Positions 15,989 through 26,367 of a stretch of DNA of 64,000 bases are shown here, in pieces. A model generated the notes under the pieces. That model was not told the DNA's origin. It saw nothing but the letters and a program-made list of their open reading frames with translations, and ran no database searches. The DNA is from Prescottella defluvii (GTDB lineage: Bacteria; Actinomycetota; Actinomycetes; Mycobacteriales; Mycobacteriaceae). The DNA is taken from NCBI GenBank assembly GCA_029690005.1, contig CP121458.1:1240001-1304000 (forward strand), in the 5' to 3' direction. The first letter of the stretch is position 1. Each line of letters opens with the position of its first letter. The position numbers and the translations under genes were made by a program.

Positions 15989-17035
15989 ATGGCCACCACC
16001 AAGCGTTCTCCGGCAGAGGAACTCGACGTCGACGGCGTCGCGGTCCGGCTGTCCAACCCCGACAAGATCTACTACCCGCGGCTCGGCGCCGAGGGCGGCA
16101 CCAAACGACACCTCGTGGAGTACTACCGCAAAGTCGCGACCGGAGGGGAGCTGCTGCGGGCGCTGCGCGATCGTCCGACACACATCCAGCGCTTCCCCGA
16201 GGGCGTCGAGGGCGAGGAGATCTACCAGAAGCGGGTGCCGGCGAAGCGGCCCGAGCACGTCGGGGCGTGCGAGGTCACGTTCCCGTCGGGTCGCACGGCC
16301 GACGTGCTGCGGGTGCGCAGCGCCGCCGACATCGTGTGGGCCGCGAACCTCGGCACCGTCACCTTCCACCCGTGGGCCGTGCGCTGCCCCGACGTCGACC
16401 ACCCCGACGAGTTGCGGATCGACCTCGACCCGCAGCCCGGCACGGACTTCGACGACGCCCGGCGCGTCGCGCTCGACGTCCTGCATCCGCTGCTCGACGA
16501 ACTGGGTCTGATCGGCTTCCCGAAGACGTCGGGCGGGCGCGGCCTGCACGTCTACATCCGGATCGAGCAGCGGTGGGACTTCGTCGAGGTGCGCCGCGCC
16601 GGGATCGCGCTGTGCCGGGAGGTCGAGCGCCGCAGCGGCGACCGGGCCACGACCAAGTGGTGGAAGGAGGAGCGCGGCAAGCGCATCTTCCTCGACTTCA
16701 ACCAGAACGCGCGCGACAAGACCATCGCGTCGGCGTACTCCGCCCGCCGGACCCCGATCGCGACCGTCTCGACGCCGGTGACCTGGGCGGAACTCGAGTC
16801 CGTCGAACCGGACGACTTCACAATCGCGACGGTGCCGGCCCTGCTCGCCGGGCGCGGCGACCCGATGGCGACGCTCGACGACGTGGCCCACTCGCTCGAC
16901 GGTCTGCTCGAGATGGCCGAGCGGGACTTCGCCGCGGGCCTGGGCGATATGCCGTATCCGCCGAACTATCCCAAGATGCCAGGCGAGCCGAAACGCGTGC
17001 AGCCGAGCCGCGACCGCGACCGGAAGGAAAACTGA
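15989..17035 (+). CDS. Archaeo-eukaryotic primase-type DNA polymerase (Prim-PolC, LigC partner)
   Basis: 348 residues, intact. LigD-type polymerase domain: an N-terminal SNPDKIYYPRLG, the metal-binding DLDPQPG (DxD near residue 147), the nucleotide-binding KTSGGRGLHVYI, and a later DFNQNARDKTIASAYS. The length and the PYPPNYPKMPGEPKR tail match the stand-alone mycobacterial enzyme Rv3730c rather than full LigD, as no ligase or nuclease domain follows. It adds nucleotides, preferring ribonucleotides, at short gaps that LigC then seals (family knowledge). It is three bases after ligC, so co-translation is likely. Confidence 0.92.
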   Translation: MATTKRSPAEELDVDGVAVRLSNPDKIYYPRLGAEGGTKRHLVEYYRKVATGGELLRALRDRPTHIQRFPEGVEGEEIYQKRVPAKRPEHVGACEVTFPSGRTADVLRVRSAADIVWAANLGTVTFHPWAVRCPDVDHPDELRIDLDPQPGTDFDDARRVALDVLHPLLDELGLIGFPKTSGGRGLHVYIRIEQRWDFVEVRRAGIALCREVERRSGDRATTKWWKEERGKRIFLDFNQNARDKTIASAYSARRTPIATVSTPVTWAELESVEPDDFTIATVPALLAGRGDPMATLDDVAHSLDGLLEMAERDFAAGLGDMPYPPNYPKMPGEPKRVQPSRDRDRKEN

Positions 17036-17163
17036 GTCGGTCGCTTGACCAGGCCGGATTCCCGCCGGACTCATCGCGTATGTCTGTTTCGCTCCGCGGC
17101 AGGCCCTTCCGGCCGTAGGCTGCGCCAATCACAATGGTGTGGGGAGTGGGATCGGAGGCCGCC

Positions 17164-18405
17164 ATGACGATCCAGGTCGAGCGCGGAAGCATGTCACGGG
17201 TTGCGACCCCCGAGCGGGCGCCGGCTGTACCGGCGTTCGGATCGGCGCGGACCGAGATGCTCGTCGATCCCAAGTTCCTTCCCCTTGCCGACCGGTTCTT
17301 CTCGATGTATCGCCGCCCGCAGAACGGCGGCGGCGCGTTGGTCGCGTACGTCCACGGCGAGAAGGTTCTCGACATCTGGGCCGGGTACGCCGATCGGGAC
17401 CGTCGCTGGAATCGCGACACGATCGCTCTGTCGTTCTCGACCGGCAAGGGCGTCGCCAGCACGGTCGTCCACCGCCTGGCCGAGCGCGGCATCGTCGACT
17501 ACGACGCCCCGGTCGCCACGTACTGGCCGGAGTTCGCGGCCGCCGGCAAGGAATCCATCACGATCCGCGACCTGCTGACCCACCGCACCGGTCTGCACAA
17601 GGTCCGTGGTCTGGTGCCCGGTCGGCTCGGACTGCTCGACTACGACACCGTGATCGACGCGCTCGCGGCGTCCGCCCCGGACCGGCGCCGACAGCGCGGG
17701 CCCGGGTACCACGCCGTGACGTACGGCTGGCTGGTCGCCGAGACGGTCTCGCGCGCCACCGGTAAGCCGTTCACGCAGATCGTGCAAGAGGAGATCGCCG
17801 AACCGCTCGGCGCGGACGAGTTCTGGTACCAGGTGCCGGCCGACGAGAAGCCGCGGATCGCGAAGCTGTTCCCGCACATCAACCCCGGTGGACTCGACTG
17901 GCAGCTGACGTCGTCGCTCCTCACGCGGATGGGCCCGCTCCGTGGACTGGCCGAAGCCGCGATGCCCGACGGGTTCGACGAACTCGTCCGCAATCCCGCC
18001 GTGCACGATGCGGTGATGCCCGGCTGGAACGGCGTGTTCAGCGCCCGGTCCCTCGCGCGCATGTACGCCGCCATCGCCAACGGCGGCGTCATCGACGGCA
18101 CCCGGTTCCTGAAGCCCGAAACCCTCGAACAGATGGGCACGGTGCAGACCCGCGACCGGGACTACGTGCTCGGCATCAAGCTCGCGTGGCGCCTCGGCTA
18201 CCACCCGCCGCTCCTGGCCAGCCGCGTCCAGCCGACCCGCGGACTCGGCCACTACGGGGTCGGCGGCTCCGGCGCGTACGCCGATCCGGAGACCGGCCTC
18301 GCGCTCGCGTTCGTGACCAACCGGCTCGGCAACGCCGTCACCGCACTCGGTGACCTGCGACTGGCTCGGCTCGGTGCCGAGGCCCAGGAGATCGTGCGTT
18401 CGTGA
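17164..18405 (+). CDS. Serine hydrolase of the class C beta-lactamase/esterase fold
   Basis: 413 residues. The catalytic SxxK is in LSFSTGKG (near residue 99), the YxN-like position in HAVTYGW, and the third motif in HYGVGGSG replaces the KTG of true beta-lactamases. This pattern fits LipE/EstB-type esterases and penicillin-recognising hydrolases rather than antibiotic resistance. No signal peptide is visible, so it is likely cytoplasmic. ATG 17164 is preceded by CGGAGG; an ATG at 17134 is not. The substrate is unknown. Confidence 0.85.
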   Translation: MTIQVERGSMSRVATPERAPAVPAFGSARTEMLVDPKFLPLADRFFSMYRRPQNGGGALVAYVHGEKVLDIWAGYADRDRRWNRDTIALSFSTGKGVASTVVHRLAERGIVDYDAPVATYWPEFAAAGKESITIRDLLTHRTGLHKVRGLVPGRLGLLDYDTVIDALAASAPDRRRQRGPGYHAVTYGWLVAETVSRATGKPFTQIVQEEIAEPLGADEFWYQVPADEKPRIAKLFPHINPGGLDWQLTSSLLTRMGPLRGLAEAAMPDGFDELVRNPAVHDAVMPGWNGVFSARSLARMYAAIANGGVIDGTRFLKPETLEQMGTVQTRDRDYVLGIKLAWRLGYHPPLLASRVQPTRGLGHYGVGGSGAYADPETGLALAFVTNRLGNAVTALGDLRLARLGAEAQEIVRS

Positions 18406-18418
18406 GGGAGGTTTGCCG

Positions 18419-18626
18419 ATGAAGCAACCACGTCTACCGGGTGATCAAGGTGGTGGGGTCGTCCACCGAGGGCGTCGACGCCGCGATCGCCAACGCCATC
18501 GACCGCGCGAGCCAGACGATGCACAACCTCGACTGGTTCGAGGTGGTCGAGACGCGCGGCCACATCGAGAATGGAACTGTCGCCCACACACAGGTGACAC
18601 TCGAGGTGGGGTTCCGGCTCGACTAG
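18419..18626 (+). CDS. Dodecin (flavin-binding)
   Basis: 68 residues after removing one extra A in the fourth codon region (ATGAAGCAACC should read ATGAGCAACC). The corrected protein begins MSNHVYRVIKVVGSSTEG, continues through the helix AIANAIDRAS and ends QVTLEVGFRLD, a standard dodecin. The Trp that stacks on flavin is present in NLDWFEVVE. Dodecins form a hollow dodecamer that stores FMN, riboflavin or CoA. The ribosome-binding site GGGAGG lies just upstream. The extra base is one of few insertions in a window dominated by deletions. Confidence 0.88.
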
Positions 18627-18695
18627 GTCAGCGCCGCGGAGGCATGGGCCGAAAGTCCCCTCGTGCACGGAACCTCGACCAAAACTGGAACACGT

Positions 18696-18725
18696 TATAG
18701 TCTTGTCCGAGAACGACAGTCTCGG
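18696..18725 (+). promoter_or_regulatory. Candidate -10 element and small hairpin before fprB
   Basis: TATAGT at 18696-18701 is a good actinobacterial -10 hexamer, with a weak CTCGAC at 18674-18679 as a possible -35. Directly after it, CCGAGA (18707-18712) and TCTCGG (18720-18725) form a six-pair stem that would lie in the 5' untranslated region. Confidence 0.4.
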
Positions 18726-18752
18726 TCGGGTACTCACAGGTAGGGAAGAACT

Positions 18753-20438
18753 GTGGCTTATGTGATTACGCAGGCGTGCTGCAATGATGCCTCGTGTGTG
18801 GACGTTTGTCCCGTCAACTGCATCCATCCGACGCCGGACGAGCCGGAGTTTGCAACCACGGAGATGCTCTACATCGATCCGCAGACGTGCATCGACTGCG
18901 GCGCGTGCGTGGACGAGTGCCCGGTCGACGCGATCTTCGGCGACAACGAACTGAGCGAGGCCCACGCGGTCTACTCCGAGATCAACGCCGCCTACTTCGA
19001 GAAGCACCCGATCGGGCCAGACTGGCCGGAGCTGGCCGAGCCGCGTTCGCTCAGCGCCGACCTCGGCACGCTGCGCGTCGCGATCGTCGGTTCCGGGCCG
19101 GCCGCCTGCTACGCCGCGATCGAACTCACCTCGCGTCCGCGCGTCGAGGTCGACATGTTCGACCGTCTGCCCACGCCCTACGGCCTGGTCCGTGCCGGCG
19201 TCGCCCCCGACCACCCCGGCACCAAGGGTGTGGCCGACGTCTTCCGCTCGGCGCTGAGTAAGCGCTCCGTGCAGTGCCACTTCAACGTCGAGGTCGGTCA
19301 GCACGTCAGCCACGACGAGCTCCTGCAGCACCACCACGCGGTCATCTACGCGGTCGGCGCCGCCAGCGACCGTCACCTCGGGGTCCCCGGCGAGGACCTG
19401 CCCGGCTCGCACGCCGCCACCGAGTTCGTGGCCTGGTACAACGGGCACCCCGACTACGCGGACCACACGTTCGACCTGTCGGGTGAGCGTGCCGTCATCG
19501 TAGGCAACGGCAACGTCGCGCTCGACGTCGCCCGCATCCTCGTCACCGACCCCGACGAGCTCGCCAAGACCGACATCGCGCAGCACGCCGTCGACGCGCT
19601 GCGCAGCAGCAACGTCCGCGAGGTCGTCATCGTCGGCCGCCGCGGACCGGCCCAGGCCGCGTACACCAACCCCGAGCTGATCGCGCTCGGCCAGATGGCC
19701 GACGTCGACATCGTCGTCGACCCCGACGAGGCGATCCTCGACACGGCCAGCCGGGCATGGATCGACGGCCCTGACTCGGAGCCGTCCGAGAAGCTCAAGG
19801 TGCGTCAGGTCGAGGAGTTCGCCAAGCGCACCGCCACCGACGGCCGCAAGCGGATCGTGCTGCGCTACCTCGCCTCGCCCGAGGAGATCCTCGGTGGTGA
19901 GCGCGTCGAGGGCATCCGTCTCGTACGCAACGAGCTGGTCGCCGACGAGTCGGGCAAGCTGAGCGCCCGCCCCACCGATCGGACCGAGACCCTCGAGACC
20001 GGTCTGGTGCTTCGCTCGATCGGCTACAAGGGCGTGCCCGTCGCCGATCTCCCGTTCGACGACCGTCGCGGTGTCATCCCAAACGAGAACGGTCGTGTCA
20101 TCGACCCCGAGTCCGGTTCTCCGATCCACGGCGTTTACGTCGCGGGCTGGATCAAGCGCGGACCCACCGGTGTCATCGGCACCAACAAGCACTGCTCCGC
20201 CGCCACCGTGGACCTGCTGCTCTCGGACTTCGCGAGCGGCCTGCTCACGCAGCCCGGCCACGACGGGGAGCACCTCGCGCAGCTGATCGGTGAGCGTCAG
20301 CCCGAGTCGATCGACTTCCAGGGCTGGCAGCGCATCGACAAGAAGGAGCGCGTCCTCGGCGCCGAGGATGGACGCCTGCGCACCAAGATCGTCGATCTCG
20401 CGGCGATGCTCGAAGCGGCCCACGGCGAAGCGGGCTGA
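18753..20438 (+). CDS. fprB: Ferredoxin / ferredoxin-NADP reductase fusion FprB
   Basis: 561 residues, intact. The N-terminal 7Fe ferredoxin has CCNDASCVDVCPVNC and CIDCGACVDECPV (3Fe-4S plus 4Fe-4S ligands). After a linker comes an adrenodoxin-reductase-type FAD/NADPH module: GSGPAACYAAIEL near residue 112, LPTPYGLVRAGVAPDHP, then the NADPH site VGNGNVALDVARIL and VGRRGPAQAAYTN. The C-terminal GVYVAGWIKRGPTGVIGTNK binds FAD. This matches mycobacterial FprB, which passes electrons from NADPH to ferredoxins and cytochromes P450. The GTG start is preceded by AGGTAGGGAAG. Confidence 0.95.
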   Translation: MAYVITQACCNDASCVDVCPVNCIHPTPDEPEFATTEMLYIDPQTCIDCGACVDECPVDAIFGDNELSEAHAVYSEINAAYFEKHPIGPDWPELAEPRSLSADLGTLRVAIVGSGPAACYAAIELTSRPRVEVDMFDRLPTPYGLVRAGVAPDHPGTKGVADVFRSALSKRSVQCHFNVEVGQHVSHDELLQHHHAVIYAVGAASDRHLGVPGEDLPGSHAATEFVAWYNGHPDYADHTFDLSGERAVIVGNGNVALDVARILVTDPDELAKTDIAQHAVDALRSSNVREVVIVGRRGPAQAAYTNPELIALGQMADVDIVVDPDEAILDTASRAWIDGPDSEPSEKLKVRQVEEFAKRTATDGRKRIVLRYLASPEEILGGERVEGIRLVRNELVADESGKLSARPTDRTETLETGLVLRSIGYKGVPVADLPFDDRRGVIPNENGRVIDPESGSPIHGVYVAGWIKRGPTGVIGTNKHCSAATVDLLLSDFASGLLTQPGHDGEHLAQLIGERQPESIDFQGWQRIDKKERVLGAEDGRLRTKIVDLAAMLEAAHGEAG

Positions 20439-20507
20439 CGCACGTCACAGCGGGTCGAGGTTGTCGGTCGGCTGTCCAGTCTGTCTAATGGGACAAACGG
20501 GGCAGCC

Positions 20508-20523
20508 GCCCACCACGGTGGGC
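20508..20523. terminator. Small GC hairpin between fprB and the L,D-transpeptidase
   Basis: GCCCACC (20508-20514) and GGTGGGC (20517-20523) pair with only a two-base loop in DNA, opening to four in RNA. It could end fprB transcription or lie in the leader of the next gene. There is no T run. Confidence 0.3.
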
Positions 20524-20547
20524 ACGCGCGTAGAAAGGGGTACGCAC

Positions 20548-21560
20548 ATGACCGACACATGGACCGCAAACTCTGGCAGGGGTCGCCGCTGGTTCACCCG
20601 AACCGCGGCACTCGTCGCCACCGCGACCGCCGCCGGTGCGGTTCTGGCCGCCCCGGTGCAGGCCGCGCCGCTCTTCGGGGGTCGGTCGAGATCCCGGACA
20701 TCCAGGTGCCGACGCCGCAGTTGCAGCTTCCGTCCGGCTTCCAGTTGCCGACGCCGCCGCCGGTGCAGCTTCCGCCCGGGTTCGAGTTGCCGCCGCAGGT
20801 CATGGCCGCGCTGCCGGCCGGTTCGGTGGCGCCCGCGGTCGCACCGATCGGTCCGGCCAACTTCACCGCCCCCTCACTGAACCCGTCGCCGGGCGAGGTG
20901 GTGGGCGTCGCGCAGCCGATCATCGTCGGCTTCAACGAGCCGATCGGGGATCGTGCCGTCGCCGAGCGCGCCATCCGTGTCACCACCGATCCGCCGGTTA
21001 CGGGCAGCTTCTACTGGATCAACGACAAGCAGGTGCGCTGGAAGCCCACCGACTTCTGGCCGGCCAACACTCGGGTCACCGTCGATGCCGGTGACTCGCA
21101 CTCGACGTTCGCGATCGGCGACGCGCTGGTGACGTACGCCGACGACAACACCAAGCAGATCAGCGTCTTCCGCAACGGCGAGTTGGTCAAGACGATGCCG
21201 ACGTCGCTCGGCAAGCCCGGCCACGAGACTCCCAACGGCACCTACATCGTGGGCGAGAAGTACCGCGACATGTACATGGACTCGTCGACCTACGGTGTGC
21301 CGATCGACGCCCCCGAGGGTTACCGGACGTACGTCGAGTACGCGACGCGCATCTCCTACAGCGGCATCTTCGTCCACGCCGCCCCGTGGTCGGTCGCGGA
21401 CCAGGGCCACCGTGACGTCAGCCACGGCTGCCTCAACGTCAGCACCGACGACGGCAAGTGGTTCTACGAGAACGCCAAGAAGGGTGACCCGGTGATCGTC
21501 CAGAACACCGCCGGCGGAATCCTGGACGGCACCGATGGCCTCGGCGACTGGAACCGCTGA
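20548..21560 (+). CDS. Exported L,D-transpeptidase (frame-broken)
   Basis: About 337 residues. The N-terminus RRWFTRTAALVATATAAGA ending in APVQAAP is a secretion signal. A Pro/Gln/Leu-rich stretch (PTPQLQLPSGF) follows, then an Ig-like domain (PSPGEVVGVAQPIIVGF) and the YkuD catalytic domain with FVHAAPW and SHGCLNVS (Cys nucleophile). It makes 3-3 crosslinks in peptidoglycan outside the membrane. One base is missing near 20683, between the signal peptide and the Pro-rich linker. ATG 20548 follows AGAAAGGGG. The long Pro-rich spacer probably lets the enzyme reach across the periplasm-like zone. Confidence 0.9.
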
Positions 21561-21582
21561 CCTGCACCGAAGCGAGAACACC

Positions 21583-21620
21583 GGCGCTACGCGAGAACGA
21601 CTCGCGTAGCGCCGTTTTCG
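21583..21620 (+). terminator. Rho-independent-type terminator after the L,D-transpeptidase
   Basis: GGCGCTACGCGAG (21583-21595) and CTCGCGTAGCGCC (21601-21613) form a perfect 13-pair stem with loop AACGA, followed by GTTTTCG. Confidence 0.85.
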
Positions 21621-21705
21621 TTCCCGGACACATCGACCCGAGACGTTCAGGCCGTGTGTCGCGTGCATTAACCCGATATTCGAAGTAGCCGGTAACACTG
21701 CGGCG

Positions 21706-22638
21706 GTGAGATCGAGTCCGGAGAGAACCCTTCCGCAGTCACCCGGCCGCGGCCTGTTCGGCCGCCCCTGGCGCGACTATGCGCTGTTCGTGGCCCTCGT
21801 CGGCCCCAACCTGGTGCTGCTGACCCTGTTCACGTATCGACCGCTCGTGGACAACATCCGGCTCTCGTTCTTCGACTGGAACATCTCCGATCCGGTGGCG
21901 ACCTTCATCGGTCTCGACAACTACCGGGAATGGTGGAGTCGCGACGACACGTGGCAGATCGTCACCAACACAGTCGTGTTCACGGTCGCCACGGTGGTCG
22001 GTTCGATGGTGCTCGGTTTGGGTCTGGCGCTGCTGCTCGACCGTAAGCTGTTGGGGCGCAACCTGGTTCGATCGGCGATCTTCGCTCCGTTCGTGATCTC
22101 CGGAGCTGCGATCGGTGTGGCATTCCAGTTCGTGTTCGACCCCAGGTTCGGGCTCATCCAGGACCTCCTCCACCGCGTCGGCTTCACCTCGGTGCCGGAC
22201 TTCTACCAGGAACCGCACTGGGCGCTGTTCATGGTGACGGTCACCTACATGTGGAAGAACCTGGGCTACACCTTCGTCATCTACCTGGCTGCGCTGCAGG
22301 GCCTGCGCCCGGAGTTGTCGGAGGCGGCCGAGATCGACGGCGCAAGCAGGTGGACCCGCTTCCGTCGAGTCCTGTTGCCGCAGTTGCGCCCCACCACCTT
22401 CTTCCTCTCGATCACCGTGATGCTCAACTCGCTACAGGTGTTCGACATCATCAACGTAATGACGCGCGGCGGCCCGCTCGGTACCGGGACCACGACGATG
22501 GTGTACCAGGTCTACAACGAATCGTTCCGCAACTTCCGGGCCGGCTACGGCGCGACGGTCGCGACGATCATGTTCCTGGTGCTGCTCGCCATCACCGTCT
22601 ACCAGGTGCGAGTCATGGATCGGGGTGAGCAGGCATGA
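21706..22638 (+). CDS. ugpA: Glycerol-3-phosphate/glycerophosphodiester ABC permease UgpA
   Basis: 310 residues, six membrane helices, with the binding-protein-dependent EAA loop in ELSEAAEIDGASRWTRFRR near residue 207. The N-terminal DYALFVALVGPNLVLL is a typical MalF/UgpA start. It is the first gene of a four-gene operon in the order A-E-B-C, identical to mycobacterial ugpAEBC, which is the basis for the name. It overlaps ugpE by four bases (ATGA). The start codon is GTG 21706 with no strong ribosome-binding site visible. Confidence 0.88.
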   Translation: MRSSPERTLPQSPGRGLFGRPWRDYALFVALVGPNLVLLTLFTYRPLVDNIRLSFFDWNISDPVATFIGLDNYREWWSRDDTWQIVTNTVVFTVATVVGSMVLGLGLALLLDRKLLGRNLVRSAIFAPFVISGAAIGVAFQFVFDPRFGLIQDLLHRVGFTSVPDFYQEPHWALFMVTVTYMWKNLGYTFVIYLAALQGLRPELSEAAEIDGASRWTRFRRVLLPQLRPTTFFLSITVMLNSLQVFDIINVMTRGGPLGTGTTTMVYQVYNESFRNFRAGYGATVATIMFLVLLAITVYQVRVMDRGEQA

Positions 22639-23537
22639 CGGCCGTCGAGCAGCGCTCCGTCGTCGGGGCGCTCCCCGCAGAGATCGTCGCTCCCGACGCG
22701 CGTGCGCAGCGTCGACGCGAGCGCATGCTGAAGGTGTTCGGCTACCTGGCGATGGCGTGTGCGCTGGTGATGGTGGTGCTGCCGCTGTACTGGATCGTCA
22801 TGACGTCGTTCAAGGATCGGCCCGACATCTACACCCAGCCGGTCACGTGGTGGCCGAGTTCCTTCCACCCCGAGAACTACACCGAGGCAGTCACTTCGGT
22901 ACCCTTCACCACGTTCCTCCGGAACTCGGTGATCATCACGACGGCGCTGGCGGCAATCAAGTTCGTGCTCGGTGTCCTCAGCGCCTACGGGCTGGTGTTC
23001 CTGCGCTTCCCCGGCAAGAACGTCGTGTTCCTGACCATCATCGCGGCGCTCATGGTGCCGAACCAGATCACGGTGATCTCGAACTATGCGATGGTCGCGG
23101 AGTGGGGATGGCGGAACACCTTCCAAGGCATCATCATTCCCCTCGCCGGTGTCGCGTTCGGGACATTCCTGATGCGCAACCACTTCCTGTCGATCCCGGC
23201 GGAGATCATCGAGGCCGCCCGGATGGACGGCGCCGGGCACTTCCGGTTGCTGTGGCGGGTCGTGCTGCCTGTGTCGGGGCCGACGATGGTCGCCTTCGCG
23301 ATCATCACGGTCGTCAACGAGTGGAACGAGTACCTCTGGCCGTTCCTGATGTCCGACGACGCATCGGTCGCGCCGCTACCGATCGGGCTGACCCAGTTGC
23401 AGAACAACGACGGTCTCACCAACTGGGGTCCGGTCATGGCCGGCACCGTGCTGACGATGCTGCCGATCCTCGTGATTTTCCTTCTCCTACAACGACACAT
23501 GATCAAGGGCCTCACCTCAGGTGCGGTCAAGGGCTGA
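22635..23537 (+). CDS. ugpE: ABC permease UgpE
   Basis: 300 residues, six membrane helices, with the EAA loop in EIIEAARMDGAGHFRLLWR near residue 192. It starts within the ugpA stop (ATGA), a sign of coupled translation. It pairs with UgpA to form the channel of the importer. The end of the protein, RHMIKGLTSGAVKG, is the classical MalG/UgpE tail. Confidence 0.9.
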   Translation: MTAVEQRSVVGALPAEIVAPDARAQRRRERMLKVFGYLAMACALVMVVLPLYWIVMTSFKDRPDIYTQPVTWWPSSFHPENYTEAVTSVPFTTFLRNSVIITTALAAIKFVLGVLSAYGLVFLRFPGKNVVFLTIIAALMVPNQITVISNYAMVAEWGWRNTFQGIIIPLAGVAFGTFLMRNHFLSIPAEIIEAARMDGAGHFRLLWRVVLPVSGPTMVAFAIITVVNEWNEYLWPFLMSDDASVAPLPIGLTQLQNNDGLTNWGPVMAGTVLTMLPILVIFLLLQRHMIKGLTSGAVKG

Positions 23538-23570
23538 CTGTTCGAACCATGCATGAAAGGCACTGACGAA

Positions 23571-24902
23571 ATGGCACACATCAACCGTCGCGGCTTCCTC
23601 GGACTGACCGGGGCGATCGCGGCCGGGGCCGCGCTGACCGCATGCGCAGGTTCGGGATCGGGCTCCGGTTCGTCGAGCTCGAGCGCGTCGAGCTCGGGTG
23701 GCTCGAACACGATCACGTTCTGGTCCAACCACCCGGGCAAGTCCCAGGATGTGGAGAAGGAACTGATCAAGCGCTTCGAGGCGAAGTACCCCGACCTCAA
23801 GGTCGACCTGGTGGACGGCGGCAAGAACTACGAGGAGGTCTCGCAGAAGTTCAATGCCGCGCTGTCGGGTGGAGCACTGCCGGATGTCGTTGTGCTGTCC
23901 GACGTCTGGTGGTTCAACTACGCGCTGACCGGCGCGATCGAGCCGCTCGACCCGCTGTTCGGCGAGGTGGGCGTCAACGCGTCCGACTACGTCGACTCGC
24001 TGCTCGCCGACTACCTGTTCCAGGGCAAGCACTTCGCGCTGCCGTACGCCCGCTCGACCCCGATCTTCTACTACAACAAGCAGGTCTGGGCACAGGCCGG
24101 GCTGCCCGACCGTGGCCCCGCGACGTGGCAGGAGTTCGACCAGTGGGGTCCCGAACTGCAGCGTGTCGTCGGTGACGGCAAGCTGGCGCACGGCTGGGGC
24201 AACGCCAAGAACTACCTGGGCTGGACCTACGAGGGTCCGATCTGGACCTTCGGTGGCGCGTACTCCGACCAGTGGACGCTGAAGTTCGACGACCCCAAGA
24301 CGATCGAGGCCGGCAACTTCCTGCGCGACATGGTCTTCCAGAAGAAGTACGCGGCGGTGTCGAGCGACATCGCGAACGAGTTCGGCGCCGGGATCCTGGC
24401 CTCGACGATCGCGTCGACCGGAGATCTGTCGGGCATCAAGAAGTCCGCAGCATTCGACTTCGGCACCGCGTTCCTGCCGACATCGGACGGACGTCCGGGC
24501 TGCCCGACGGGCGGCGCCGGGCTCGCGATCCCGTCGCGCATCTCCGACGAACGCAAGAAGAACGCACTGAAGTTCATCGACTTCATCACCAACGCCGAGA
24601 ACACGGCGTACTTCTCGCAGAACATCGGTTACATGCCGGTCCGCAAGTCTGCGGTGGAAGTGCCGTCGATGAAGGCGTACCTGGACGCGAACCCCAACTC
24701 CCGCACTGCTGTCGAGCAGCTCGCGCACACCCGGTCGCAGGACTACGCCCGCGTATTCGTCCCGGGCGGTGACCAGGTGATCGGCACCGGACTCGAGCAG
24801 ATCGCCCTGCAGAACGCCGACGTGAAGTCGACGTTCGCGTCGGTGGCATCGCAGCTGCAGCAGACGATCGACCGGCAGATCGCCCCGAAGCTGCCCCAGT
24901 AG
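23571..24902 (+). CDS. ugpB: Substrate-binding lipoprotein UgpB
   Basis: 443 residues. The N-terminus HINRRGFLGLTGAIAAG carries twin arginines, followed by the lipobox LTAC and a Gly/Ser-rich linker, so the protein is probably Tat-exported and lipid-anchored. The rest is a type I solute-binding fold (TITFWSNHPG, then GGALPDVVVLSDVW and PYARSTPIFYYNK). The mycobacterial homologue binds glycerophosphocholine; that substrate is inferred here from operon order. ATG 23571 is preferred over 23553 because it gives the standard signal peptide. Confidence 0.9.
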   Translation: MAHINRRGFLGLTGAIAAGAALTACAGSGSGSGSSSSSASSSGGSNTITFWSNHPGKSQDVEKELIKRFEAKYPDLKVDLVDGGKNYEEVSQKFNAALSGGALPDVVVLSDVWWFNYALTGAIEPLDPLFGEVGVNASDYVDSLLADYLFQGKHFALPYARSTPIFYYNKQVWAQAGLPDRGPATWQEFDQWGPELQRVVGDGKLAHGWGNAKNYLGWTYEGPIWTFGGAYSDQWTLKFDDPKTIEAGNFLRDMVFQKKYAAVSSDIANEFGAGILASTIASTGDLSGIKKSAAFDFGTAFLPTSDGRPGCPTGGAGLAIPSRISDERKKNALKFIDFITNAENTAYFSQNIGYMPVRKSAVEVPSMKAYLDANPNSRTAVEQLAHTRSQDYARVFVPGGDQVIGTGLEQIALQNADVKSTFASVASQLQQTIDRQIAPKLPQ

Positions 24903-24923
24903 TAGAAACGCAGAAGGAAAACC

Positions 24924-26018
<1,095 letters not shown>

Positions 26019-26040
26019 CCGCTCGCGCATAATCCGTGCC

Positions 26041-26367
26041 ATGACCGTGACGCGCTCGATCCTGCTGTTCGTCCTGGCCGCGCTGTTCGAGATCGGCGGC
26101 GCCTGGCTGGTGTGGCAGGGCGTGCGCGAGCAGCGGGGTTGGCTGTGGGTCGGTGCCGGGATGATCGCCCTCGGCATCTACGGCCTGGTCGCGACACTCC
26201 AGCCCGACGCCAACTTCGGACGAATCCTCGCCGCGTACGGCGGCGTGTTCGTGGCGGGTTCGCTGCTATGGGCGGTGGTGATGGACGGCTTCCGGCCCGA
26301 CCGCTACGACATCATCGGCGCGCTGATCTGCCTGTGCGGTGTCGGCGTGATCATGTACGCGCGGTAG
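26041..26367 (+). CDS. YnfA-family small membrane protein
   Basis: 108 residues with four hydrophobic helices. The stretches [34 protein letters not shown] and [16 protein letters not shown] are the family signature (UPF0060/YnfA, related to small multidrug-resistance transporters). It is 22 bases after ugpC, and its stop overlaps the stop of the convergent TetR gene by 17 bases. The transport function is not established for most members. Confidence 0.9.
   Translation: MTVTRSILLFVLAALFEIGGAWLVWQGVREQRGWLWVGAGMIALGIYGLVATLQPDANFGRILAAYGGVFVAGSLLWAVVMDGFRPDRYDIIGALICLCGVGVIMYAR

Noticed and set aside
14176..17118. 980-codon plus-strand frame joining OsmC, LigC and more
   Set aside because: Domain order and a nearby out-of-frame stop show it combines two genes plus an out-of-frame tail through indels.
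17164..18405. Antibiotic-resistance beta-lactamase
   Set aside because: The third motif is His-x-Gly rather than Lys-Thr-Gly and there is no export signal; the esterase branch fits better.
18252..20423. 723-codon minus-strand frame antisense to fprB
   Set aside because: fprB on the plus strand carries complete iron-sulfur and FAD/NADPH motifs; the antisense frame is a codon-bias shadow.
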